A DNA stretch of 13,618 nucleotides, from the NCBI GenBank assembly GCA_030531285.1, contig JAUNNW010000020.1, positions 1-13,618 of the forward strand. Direction: 5' to 3'. The notes under the pieces were generated by a model. That model was not told the origin of the DNA, ran no database searches, and saw only the letters and a list, made by a program, of their open reading frames with translations. The position numbers and the translations under genes were made by a program. Positions 1-6,833 of the stretch are shown piece after piece (position 1 is the first letter of the stretch; each line of letters begins with the position of its first letter). This DNA comes from Synergistaceae bacterium (lineage in GTDB: Bacteria > Synergistota > Synergistia > Synergistales > Synergistaceae).

Positions 1-17
1 TACTGGGCACAGGCTGG

Positions 18-51
18 ATTCTGCGCTAAATCCTACGGATTTCCGCAGAAT
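18..51. repeat. Imperfect palindrome, probable intergenic repeat element
   Basis: ATTCTGCG then AAATCC (18-33) pairs with GGATTT then CGCAGAAT (37-51) around the loop TAC, giving 14 base pairs broken only by a small internal bulge. It lies outside any credible gene and is not followed by a T tract, so it does not look like a terminator. Its form resembles dispersed extragenic palindromes, but no second full copy lies in the window, so its repeat status in the genome is inferred. Confidence 0.55.
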
Positions 52-75
52 GACGGGGAAAAGTCCGCAGAATGA
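42..75 (+). repeat. 12-base direct repeat (TCCGCAGAATGA x2)
   Basis: TCCGCAGAATGA occurs at 42-53 and again at 64-75, a period of 22 bases. The first copy is part of the right arm of the 18-51 palindrome. The rest of 76-209 is non-coding by my reading. It holds only a small GACGC/GCGTC hairpin (102-114) and a stretch rich in GCGA/GAGCG words around 130-155. Confidence 0.5.
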
Positions 76-209
76 TGCCATTTTTCACCGTCTTGCTGCG
101 GGACGCGGAGCGTCAGCGCAGGAACCAGCGACTTTCGCGAGTGAAACGAGCGTTAAGGTTTTAAAGGTTTTTCATTCGTCATTAGTGGGAATTAAATTTG
201 TCAAAAGCA

Positions 210-242
210 AGGCGGAGCGTGACGGCTCCGCCTGTTTTTTTT
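210..242. terminator. Intrinsic terminator, probably bidirectional, at the end of cysS
   Basis: A perfect 9-bp stem, AGGCGGAGC (210-218) with GCTCCGCCT (225-233), closes a 6-base loop. On the plus strand it is followed by G and eight Ts (235-242), a strong terminator for any plus-strand gene left of the window. On the minus strand it sits about 15 bases past the cysS stop and is followed by TGCTTTTG, a weaker U tract. It probably serves convergent transcription. Confidence 0.8.
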
Positions 243-247
243 GTTTT

Positions 248-1657
248 CTACAGCTGTTTTGTCCAGATCGTGCCCTGAGGGGTGTCTTTAATAGTTATGC
301 CGCGGGCGGCGAGTTCATCGCGGATTTTGTCCGAGAGTGCCCAGTCTTTGTTTTTGCGGGCTTCAGTGCGCTGCGCAAGCAGTTTTTCAATTTCTGCCGC
401 TTTTGGGTCTGTGCCTTCTTTTTCTTCTGCAAAGAAGCCGAATACGTAGTTGACTTTGTCAAAGAATTCAAGAGCTTCCGTTAGGGTTTCCCTGTCTGTT
501 TCTTTGTGTTCCGTAAGATGTACGTTAATTGCCGAAACGGCGTCGAATATTCCGCCGATTGCTCCGGCTGTGTTGAAATCGTCGTCCATACAGTCTGTGT
601 AAAGTTTTTTTGCTGCCTCAAGCTTCTGCGCAAGAGTTTCGTCTTTTCCGCCGGCTTCGCGGTTTTCAAGAGCAAATTTGAGATCGCCGAAGCAGTTTGT
701 GATGCGTTCAAGTGCGCTTTTTGCCTGTTCGAGCGCTTCTGCCGTGAAGTTTATCGGCGAGCGGTACTGTGCGCTGAGAAGGAAGAAGCGTAGAACGAGC
801 GGATTGTATTTTTTCCTGATATCGCGAACCGTCATAAAATTGCCAAGCGATTTTGACATTTTTTCCTTGTCAATGAGCAGATAGGCGTTGTGCATCCAAT
901 AGTTGACGAACGGTTTGCCCGACGCGCCTTCTGACTGTGCTATTTCATTTTCGTGGTGGGGGAATATAAGGTCGCTTCCGCCTCCGTGTATGTCTATCGT
1001 TTCGCCGAGATATTTCGTTGACATAGCGCTGCATTCGATGTGCCAGCCCGGTCTCCCTTTGCCCCATGGGCTTTCCCAAAAGGGTTCGCCTGGCTTTGCT
1101 GCTTTCCAGAGAGCGAAGTCAAGAGGCTGCTTTTTCTTTTCGTCAACGTCGATGCGTGCGCCGGACTGAAGCTCGTCGATGCTCTGTTTGGAAAGTTTGC
1201 CGTATTCTGGGTCGCTCGCCACGTCAAAGTAGACGCTTCCGTCCATGGGGTATGCGTGCCCCTTTTCGACAAGCTTTTCTATAATTGATATAATTGTGTC
1301 AATTTCGTGAGTTGCACGCGGATTTTTTGTTGCACGCTTGATTCCGAGAGCGTCTGCGTCTTCGTAATAGGCTGCGATAAATTCTTCCGCAAGTTCCGCG
1401 ACGGTTATTCCGCGTTCGTTTGCCCTGTTTATCATTTTATCGTCTATATCTGTAAAGTTTTGTATGTATGATACCTCATAGCCAAGGCTTTCAAGGTAGC
1501 GTCTGGCAGCGTCGAAGAAAACAAACGGACGTGCGTTTCCGATATGAAAGAAGTCGTATACGGTCGGACCGCAACAGTACATACGTACTTTTCCGTTTTC
1601 AAGCGGTTTGAATTCTTCGCGTTTTCTCGTCAGGTCGTTGTAAATTGCAAGGCTCAT
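248..1657 (-). CDS. cysS: Cysteinyl-tRNA synthetase
   Basis: Class I aminoacyl-tRNA synthetase that activates cysteine with ATP and loads it onto tRNA-Cys in the cytoplasm. The 469 residues match the usual bacterial length. Visible signatures are the HIGN form of the HIGH motif (residues 38-41), KMSKS (266-270), and the zinc and cysteine-sensing ligands C29, C209, H234 and E238 within the C-G-P-T-V-Y-D, W-H-I-E-C and H-H-E-N-E motifs. The last three fall at the same numbers as in the E. coli enzyme. The C-terminal helical region (about 310-469) fits the DALR/anticodon-binding part. The ATG start is set by GGAGG at 1667-1671 on the minus strand, nine bases upstream. The gene is divergent from uvrC and is followed by a hairpin terminator at 210-242. 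Nothing is truncated. Confidence 0.97.
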   Translation of the reverse strand: MSLAIYNDLTRKREEFKPLENGKVRMYCCGPTVYDFFHIGNARPFVFFDAARRYLESLGYEVSYIQNFTDIDDKMINRANERGITVAELAEEFIAAYYEDADALGIKRATKNPRATHEIDTIISIIEKLVEKGHAYPMDGSVYFDVASDPEYGKLSKQSIDELQSGARIDVDEKKKQPLDFALWKAAKPGEPFWESPWGKGRPGWHIECSAMSTKYLGETIDIHGGGSDLIFPHHENEIAQSEGASGKPFVNYWMHNAYLLIDKEKMSKSLGNFMTVRDIRKKYNPLVLRFFLLSAQYRSPINFTAEALEQAKSALERITNCFGDLKFALENREAGGKDETLAQKLEAAKKLYTDCMDDDFNTAGAIGGIFDAVSAINVHLTEHKETDRETLTEALEFFDKVNYVFGFFAEEKEGTDPKAAEIEKLLAQRTEARKNKDWALSDKIRDELAARGITIKDTPQGTIWTKQL

Positions 1658-1693
1658 GCTAAAATACCTCCGTAAGGTTTTTGTGACAACACT

Positions 1694-1722
1694 ATCCTAT
1701 ACCAAGAAGCCGATTTCGGCAA
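1694..1722 (-). promoter_or_regulatory. Candidate sigma70-type promoter for cysS
   Basis: Read on the minus strand, TTGCCG (1722-1717) and TAGGAT (1699-1694) are separated by 17 bases, each matching four of six consensus positions. The position, about 37-65 bases before the cysS start, is suitable. A small GCCGA/TCGGC inverted repeat (1709-1720) overlaps the -35 box. The shared 84-base gap must also hold the uvrC promoter, for which I see no convincing boxes. Confidence 0.4.
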
Positions 1723-1741
1723 ACGGAAAAGGAGATTTTTT

Positions 1742-3196
1742 TTGGAAAGAGAAGATTTACTCTGCCGCGTCAGGTCTTTTCCGGACAAACCGGGCGTTTA
1801 CCTGATGCATGACGGGAACGACAAAATAATTTACGTCGGCAAGGCAAAATCGCTGAAAAAGCGTGTCTCGTCTTATTTCCGCCATGCAAACGGTTTTGCT
1901 TCACCGAGACTGCGCAAGCTTGTGGAAAGCGTCAGGGATATAGCCACAATACGTACCGAGACAGAGATGGAAGCTCTTCTGCTTGAGAACAAGCTGATTA
2001 AATATTATCAGCCGTATTTCAACGTAGATTTAAAGATGAATGAGCGTTACGCATACATAAAGGTGACGCATGAAAAATTTCCGAAACTGCTCGTAACGCG
2101 CAGAAAAGAAGACGATGCAGCAGTCTATATAGGTCCTTACGTCCGCGTTGCAGAGGTGCGCTGGATGCTGAGGCTTATAGAGCGTTATCTCCCTCTGCGG
2201 AGTTGTTCTTCCGATATAAGCCGTCAGGACAACTCGCGTCCGTGTATGCGTTACGCGCTGGGACGCTGTCTGGCGCCGTGCTGCGCAAAATGCGGCGAGG
2301 ACGAATACAAGGAACGTGTCGCAGACGTTATTCTGCTGCTGCAGGGCAACGGGGCAGAGCTTGTTGAGCGGCTGAGAAAGAGAATGAATGCTGCCGCTTC
2401 ACGACTTGCATTTGAAGAAGCAGGCCGCCTTCGCGATACGATAAGGGCGATATGGCGGGTTACAAGGCAGAGAAACACGCTGCCCGAGGCGCCGGGAACC
2501 GGCAGCGGGGAGAGTATGTGGAAAACGCTTTCCGCCATGCAGGAATTTTTTAAGCTTCCGCTGCTTCCGTGGAGAATAGACGGTTTTGATATTTCCCACA
2601 CGTCAGGGAAGCAAACGGTCGGGGTTGCAGTCGTGTTTGAACAGGGTTACCCCAATACGTCGCTTTACAGGCGTTTTAATATCAAAACGGTGGAAGGAAT
2701 AGACGATTTCCGTTCCATGTACGAAACCGTAACGCGCCGTTACAAACGCTGCCTTGAGGGGCAGGAGCCTCTTCCGCAGCTGATACTGATAGACGGCGGA
2801 ACGGTGCAGCTTGAATTCGCGCAGAAGGCGATGCACGATTTGGGAATTGATATTCCGATGCTTTCGCTTGCGGAGCGTTTTGAAGAAATATATCTGCCCG
2901 GTGAAAAAACGCCGGTAAGGCTTGAGTTTACAGATCCGATTCTCCGCCTGCTTCAGAGCGTCCGCGACGAGGCGCACCGTTATGCCATAACCTCGCACAG
3001 GCACAAGAGAGAACGCATTTTCAGCAGAAGCTCTCTTGAAGACATACCCGGCATAGGCAAAGCAAAAGCCTCACAGCTTATAACGAAATTCGGGAGTGCA
3101 AAGGCGCTGCGTGCCGCCGATGAAAAGGATATAGCCGCGACACAGGGTATTGGTCCGGTGCTGGCACGAAGAATTAAAGAATGTATTGAAGAATAG
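1742..3196 (+). CDS. uvrC: UvrABC excinuclease subunit C, compact form
   Basis: Nuclease subunit of nucleotide excision repair; it binds UvrB on damaged DNA and makes both incisions. In order: the GIY-YIG domain (about 10-95, with P-G-V-Y-L and I-I-Y-V-G-K-A-K); a cysteine region with C155, C167, C175 and C179, spaced 12-8-4 as in the E. coli cysteines reported to hold an iron-sulfur cluster; the UVR motif that contacts UvrB (about 204-240); the RNase H-like endonuclease domain with likely catalytic D283, D351 and H412; and two helix-hairpin-helix motifs (about 432-484). At 484 residues it is clearly shorter than the usual 560-610. The loss lies between the UVR motif and D283, where only about 40 residues remain. 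The TTG start follows GGAG at 1731-1734. There is no frameshift or stop, so it should be functional. Confidence 0.93.
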   Translation: MEREDLLCRVRSFPDKPGVYLMHDGNDKIIYVGKAKSLKKRVSSYFRHANGFASPRLRKLVESVRDIATIRTETEMEALLLENKLIKYYQPYFNVDLKMNERYAYIKVTHEKFPKLLVTRRKEDDAAVYIGPYVRVAEVRWMLRLIERYLPLRSCSSDISRQDNSRPCMRYALGRCLAPCCAKCGEDEYKERVADVILLLQGNGAELVERLRKRMNAAASRLAFEEAGRLRDTIRAIWRVTRQRNTLPEAPGTGSGESMWKTLSAMQEFFKLPLLPWRIDGFDISHTSGKQTVGVAVVFEQGYPNTSLYRRFNIKTVEGIDDFRSMYETVTRRYKRCLEGQEPLPQLILIDGGTVQLEFAQKAMHDLGIDIPMLSLAERFEEIYLPGEKTPVRLEFTDPILRLLQSVRDEAHRYAITSHRHKRERIFSRSSLEDIPGIGKAKASQLITKFGSAKALRAADEKDIAATQGIGPVLARRIKECIEE

Positions 3197-3228
3197 GCGC
3201 AGAAAGAAAGACCAATTGCCAGTTGTAG

Positions 3229-3248
3229 TGCCGGAATAAGTTCCGGCA
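3229..3248 (+). other. Hairpin between uvrC and ribD
   Basis: TGCCGGAA (3229-3236) and TTCCGGCA (3241-3248) form a perfect 8-bp stem with a TAAG loop, 33 bases after the uvrC stop. No T tract follows, so it is not a textbook terminator; it may stabilise the uvrC message end or act as a processing or pause site. The remaining 3249-3316 has only a weak TTGCAG/TAATTG pair at a poor spacing. Confidence 0.5.
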
Positions 3249-3316
3249 TTGGAAATACGTGATTGCAGATTTTAGTTTTGTGTTCCGTAATTGATTTTAT
3301 GTTGGGGGTGAATACT

Positions 3317-4438
3317 GTGGCGGAAATATATAGTGAAAACGATATTTTGTACATGAAAAGAGCAATAGAGCTTGCAAAGCAGGGGGGCAGGGATACTTCG
3401 CCGAATCCGTGCGTCGGCTGCGTGATTGTCAGGGACGGAAGAATAATTTCCGAGGGCTGGCATCATAAGTACGGTTCTGACCATGCGGAAGCGGACGCGA
3501 TAAAGAATGCCTCAGGGAACATTGAAGGTTCTTCCGTCTACGTTACGCTTGAACCGTGCTCGCATTACGGCAAAACGCCGCCCTGCGCAAAACTGCTTGC
3601 AGAACTGCATCCGAAAGAGGTTATTGCCGGAATGGGCGACCCGAATCCGAAGGTCAACGGAAAAGGCATCGAAATTTTAAGGGAAGCGGGAATCACTGTC
3701 CGTATGCCGCTGCTTGAAAAAGAATGCAGAAGGCTGAACAAGGGTTTTCTCAGCAGAATTGAGCGAGGAAGACCTTGGGTAACGATAAAGTCCGGCATTT
3801 CGCTGGACGGCAAAATTGCCCTGAATAACGGGGAAAGCAAATGGATAACAGGCGAAAGTTCAAGGCTTGAGGCTCAGCGTCTCCGTGCCGAAAACGATGC
3901 TCTGCTTACGGGGGCCGGAACCGTTATTGCCGACGATCCGAAACTTACCGTCAGGGACGTTCCCGGAAGAAATCCGTTGAGAGCAGTTATTGACCCATCG
4001 TTAAGAACTCCGGAAAACGCTGCAATTTTTGAAGACGGAAACGTGGTTTTTTATGCGGATGCTGCCGTTCCTGAAGATAAAATCAGAAGTTTTGAAGAAA
4101 AAGGTGCAAAAGTTGAATGTATAGATTTTAAATCAGAGCGTCCGCTTGCAAATATATTGAGCAAAATGGGCGAAAATGGTATAAACTACTTACTGGTGGA
4201 AGCCGGAGCGCGTACCGTGAGCGCCTTCCTCAGCGAAGGACTTGCCGACGAACTTGATTTGTTTGTTGCGCCGAAACTTATCGGCAGCGGACTCGGCTTT
4301 ACCGAAGGTTTTGAAATTGCGTCTCTCGGCAGTGCGTTCAGGCTTAAAGAATTGTCTGCCGAAGCCTGCGGAGAAGATTTGCGGATAAAAGGGGTAACCG
4401 AATGTTCACTGGACTGGTTGAAACCGTTGGAAAAATAA
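3317..4438 (+). CDS. ribD: Bifunctional riboflavin deaminase/reductase RibD
   Basis: Catalyses the second and third steps from GTP to riboflavin: deamination of the diaminopyrimidine intermediate and NADPH-dependent reduction of its ribose side chain. The N-terminal deaminase domain (about 1-145) carries the zinc site H56-A-E58 with C81 and C90 in the P-C-S-H-Y-G-K-T-P-P-C motif. The reductase domain (about 150-370) shows S-L-D-G-K-I-A, W-I-T-G and the V-E-A-G-A segment. I chose GTG at 3317, giving 373 residues, because GGGGGTG lies just upstream and the protein then opens in the family's usual way; ATG at 3299 would add six residues and TTG at 3263 eighteen. It is the first gene of the rib operon and overlaps ribE by 37 bases. 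No FMN riboswitch is visible upstream. Confidence 0.95.
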   Translation: MAEIYSENDILYMKRAIELAKQGGRDTSPNPCVGCVIVRDGRIISEGWHHKYGSDHAEADAIKNASGNIEGSSVYVTLEPCSHYGKTPPCAKLLAELHPKEVIAGMGDPNPKVNGKGIEILREAGITVRMPLLEKECRRLNKGFLSRIERGRPWVTIKSGISLDGKIALNNGESKWITGESSRLEAQRLRAENDALLTGAGTVIADDPKLTVRDVPGRNPLRAVIDPSLRTPENAAIFEDGNVVFYADAAVPEDKIRSFEEKGAKVECIDFKSERPLANILSKMGENGINYLLVEAGARTVSAFLSEGLADELDLFVAPKLIGSGLGFTEGFEIASLGSAFRLKELSAEACGEDLRIKGVTECSLDWLKPLEK

Positions 4439-5064
4439 AATCTGTAAAACAGACTGCCGATACGTGGCTGATAGATATATCGGCGCCGGAAATTGCCTCT
4501 GAATTAAAAAAAGGCGATTCTGTCTCCGTTTCAGGCGCGTGTCTGACCGTTACCGATTTTGACTTGGCAGGCTTCCGCGCGGAAATGATGGAAGAAACAA
4601 AACAGCGTACGAAACTCGGCTCTCTGAAATCCGGAGATTTGGTGAATTTAGAGCGGGCAATGTCTGCCGGTTCGCGCTTTGACGGGCATATCGTCAGCGG
4701 ACACGTTGACGGGGTTGGCAGGGTTGCAAAAATAGAAAACAGCGGCAGAACAAAAAAAGTGTTCTTTGCGGCAAACGCTGATATAATATCCGGTATAGTC
4801 TCCAAAGGCTCGGTGGCTGTTGACGGCGTGAGCCTGACGGTGATAGGCGTTTCGGACAATGAATTTTCCGTCGGGCTGATCCCTGAAACTCTTGCGCAGA
4901 CTTCGCTGTCTGCGCTTGTACAGGGAAGCGCGGTCAATCTTGAAACAGACATAATAGGAAAGTATGTTGCAAAATTCCTTGAAAAACGTTTCGGTCAGGA
5001 CAGCCTTGAAAAGCCTAAAGAGAACATCACCTGGCAGAAGCTGGCGGACAGCGGCTGGCTGTAG
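4402..5064 (+). CDS. ribE: Riboflavin synthase, alpha chain
   Basis: Dismutates two molecules of 6,7-dimethyl-8-ribityllumazine to riboflavin and the pyrimidinedione substrate of RibH, acting as a trimer, the last step of the pathway. The 220 residues form the family's two similar lumazine-binding repeats: the first opens with M-F-T-G-L-V-E at the N terminus and contains G-A-C-L-T-V, and the second (from about residue 98) contains D-G-H-I-V-S-G-H-V-D-G-V-G and V-D-G-V-S-L-T-V. The ATG has GGGG ten bases upstream, within the end of ribD; the 37-base overlap in a different frame implies translational coupling. It is the same enzyme called ribC in E. coli. Length is normal and all signature segments are intact. 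Confidence 0.96.
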   Translation: MFTGLVETVGKIKSVKQTADTWLIDISAPEIASELKKGDSVSVSGACLTVTDFDLAGFRAEMMEETKQRTKLGSLKSGDLVNLERAMSAGSRFDGHIVSGHVDGVGRVAKIENSGRTKKVFFAANADIISGIVSKGSVAVDGVSLTVIGVSDNEFSVGLIPETLAQTSLSALVQGSAVNLETDIIGKYVAKFLEKRFGQDSLEKPKENITWQKLADSGWL

Positions 5065-5079
5065 CGCGGAGGTTTTTTG

Positions 5080-6321
5080 ATGCTTAACACAATAGAAGAA
5101 ACAATAAGTGAGCTTCAGAACGGCAAAATAATAATAGTTGTTGACGATGAGAACCGTGAGAACGAGGGCGACCTCATCATGGCGGCGCAGTTCTGCCGCA
5201 CCGAAGATATGAATTTTATGGTAACGAATGCGCGCGGAGTTGTCTGTGCGCCTCTGACAGCTGAAAAAGCGAAGCACCTCAAGCTTTCGCCGATGGTTCA
5301 GTACAATACTGACGCGCACTGCACGGCCTTCACCGTGTCGGTTGACAAGTTTGACACAAAAACCGGCGTATCTTCTGCCGAACGTGCGGATACCGCACGC
5401 TGCCTTGCAAATCCTTCGTGCTGTGCCGAAGAACTGCACAGGCCGGGGCATCTTTTCCCCCTCGTGGCAAAGCAGGGAGGCGTGCTTGAACGCAACGGGC
5501 ACACGGAAGCAACTGTTGACCTTCTGCGCCTTGCAGGACTCGAACCGGTAGGGCTTTGCTGCGAAATATCAAACAATGACGGCTCGATGGCGCGTCTGCC
5601 TGAGCTTATTAAACTTGCGGAAGAATGGGGACTTAAGATAGTCTCTATCGAAGATTTGGTTAAATACAGGCTGATGCGTGAAAAAATAGTTTTCCGCGAG
5701 GCAACGTGTCATCTTCCGACAAAATGGGGTGATTTTACCTGCCACGCATACGTCAGCCCCTACGGGGACAACCCGGGAGCGGTGCATATAGCCCTTGTGA
5801 AGGGATGCGTTTCCGGCACGGACAATGTTCTTGTGCGCGTCCATTCGGAATGTTTTACGGGAGACCTTCTCGGTTCGCTGCGCTGCGACTGCGGACCGCA
5901 GCTGCATACCGCAATGTCTATGATAGAAAAAGAAGGCACGGGCGTACTGCTTTACCTGAGACAGGAAGGCAGAGGAATAGGACTTCTCAACAAGCTTAAA
6001 GCCTACGAATTACAGGAAAAAGGCATGGATACCGTTGAAGCCAACCTTGCGCTTGGTTTCCAGCCTGATCAGCGAAATTACGGCATTGGAGCCCAGATAC
6101 TTGCCGATTTGGGTATAAAACGTTTCAGGCTTATGACGAACAATCCCGTAAAAATTTCGGGACTTTCTGCCTACGGACTTGAAATTACGGAAAGAGTTCC
6201 CATTGAAATACCGCCAAATCAGCACAACGAGAAATATCTGAACACGAAAATATGCAAGATGGGACACTATCTTCATCTTGAAAAGAGCAGTTGTTCATGC
6301 TGCAAAAATAAAGAAAATTAA
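5080..6321 (+). CDS. ribBA: Fused DHBP synthase / GTP cyclohydrolase II
   Basis: Supplies both entry points of riboflavin synthesis. The N-terminal half (about 1-203) makes 3,4-dihydroxy-2-butanone 4-phosphate from ribulose 5-phosphate, shown by D-D-E-N-R-E-N-E-G-D (22-31), P-G-H-L-F-P-L and G-H-T-E-A. The C-terminal half (about 205-400) opens the GTP ring: zinc ligands C258, C269 and C271 lie in S-E-C-F-T-G-D and L-R-C-D-C-G, followed by R-Q-E-G-R-G-I-G-L. Both active sites look complete, so this appears to be a true bifunctional enzyme of 413 residues. The ATG at 5080 has GCGGAGG at 5066-5072. The gene begins 15 bases after ribE. The short tail ends in three cysteines (S-C-S-C-C), which have no role I recognise. 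Confidence 0.97.
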   Translation: MLNTIEETISELQNGKIIIVVDDENRENEGDLIMAAQFCRTEDMNFMVTNARGVVCAPLTAEKAKHLKLSPMVQYNTDAHCTAFTVSVDKFDTKTGVSSAERADTARCLANPSCCAEELHRPGHLFPLVAKQGGVLERNGHTEATVDLLRLAGLEPVGLCCEISNNDGSMARLPELIKLAEEWGLKIVSIEDLVKYRLMREKIVFREATCHLPTKWGDFTCHAYVSPYGDNPGAVHIALVKGCVSGTDNVLVRVHSECFTGDLLGSLRCDCGPQLHTAMSMIEKEGTGVLLYLRQEGRGIGLLNKLKAYELQEKGMDTVEANLALGFQPDQRNYGIGAQILADLGIKRFRLMTNNPVKISGLSAYGLEITERVPIEIPPNQHNEKYLNTKICKMGHYLHLEKSSCSCCKNKEN

Positions 6322-6350
6322 GTCAAATAAAATCCACAGGGAGTGATTAC

Positions 6351-6833
6351 ATGAAAATTTATCAGGGCAACATGATCGGAACAGGACTGCGTTTTGCAAT
6401 AGTGGCGTCCCGTTTCAACGAATTCATCACATCAAAGCTTATCGACGGCGCAAAGGACGCTCTTCTGCGCCATGACGTGCGCCATCAGGATATAGACCTT
6501 TTCTGGGTTCCGGGCGCATGGGAACAGCCGCTTACCGCAAAGGAAATCGCTCTCAGCGGCAAATACGACGCAATAATCTCGGTCGGCGCCGTTATCAAAG
6601 GCGACACATCGCATGACGTCTACGTAGCCTCGGAAGCGGCAAAGGGTCTTGCAATGGTATCGCTCGAACAGAGAGTGCCCGTCGCGTTCGGAATCCTTAC
6701 CTGCGATACGCTTGACCAAGCGATCGAGCGTGCAGGTGTTAAAGCCGGCAACAAAGGTGCAGACGCGGCTTTGGCGGCTCTTGAAGCTGCCAATCTGCTT
6801 GCAAATATAAGAAACGGAGCAGAAGAAGAATAA
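6351..6833 (+). CDS. ribH: 6,7-Dimethyl-8-ribityllumazine synthase
   Basis: Condenses the RibD product (after dephosphorylation) with the butanone phosphate from RibBA to give the lumazine that RibE converts to riboflavin. The protein usually assembles as pentamers or 60-subunit shells. The 160 residues have the normal order: A-S-R-F-N-E near the N terminus, V-P-G-A-W-E, G-A-V-I-K-G-D-T-S-H with the catalytic-type histidine, F-G-I-L-T, and G-N-K-G-A-D-A-A. A tryptophan and glutamine in V-P-G-A-W-E-Q-P are minor variants. AGGGAG at 6338-6343 sets the ATG. The gap to ribBA is 29 bases. Its stop codon shares one base with the serS start (TAATG), so the two are probably translated together. Confidence 0.97.
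   Translation: MKIYQGNMIGTGLRFAIVASRFNEFITSKLIDGAKDALLRHDVRHQDIDLFWVPGAWEQPLTAKEIALSGKYDAIISVGAVIKGDTSHDVYVASEAAKGLAMVSLEQRVPVAFGILTCDTLDQAIERAGVKAGNKGADAALAALEAANLLANIRNGAEEE

Noticed and set aside
50..484. Open frame of 144 codons on the plus strand
   Set aside because: It overlaps a terminator hairpin and runs antisense into cysS; its composition is F/C-rich as expected of a shadow frame, and it lacks a ribosome site.
2420..2600. Frameshift or pseudogene in uvrC
   Set aside because: The reading frame is continuous and all catalytic and HhH motifs remain in one frame; an in-frame domain loss fits better.
3229..3248. Intrinsic terminator after uvrC
   Set aside because: The stem is good but no T tract follows, so I list it only as a hairpin; uvrC and the rib genes may be co-transcribed.
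3263..3316. Upstream starts of ribD at TTG 3263 or ATG 3299
   Set aside because: They add residues unlike the family N terminus and lack a ribosome site as good as the GGGGGTG before GTG 3317.
4648..5502. 284-codon minus-strand open frame
   Set aside because: Antisense to ribE and ribBA with no recognisable motif; shadow frame.
6282..6318. Cysteine-rich tail of RibBA as a metal site
   Set aside because: Only three cysteines at the extreme C terminus with no recognised motif; too little to claim.
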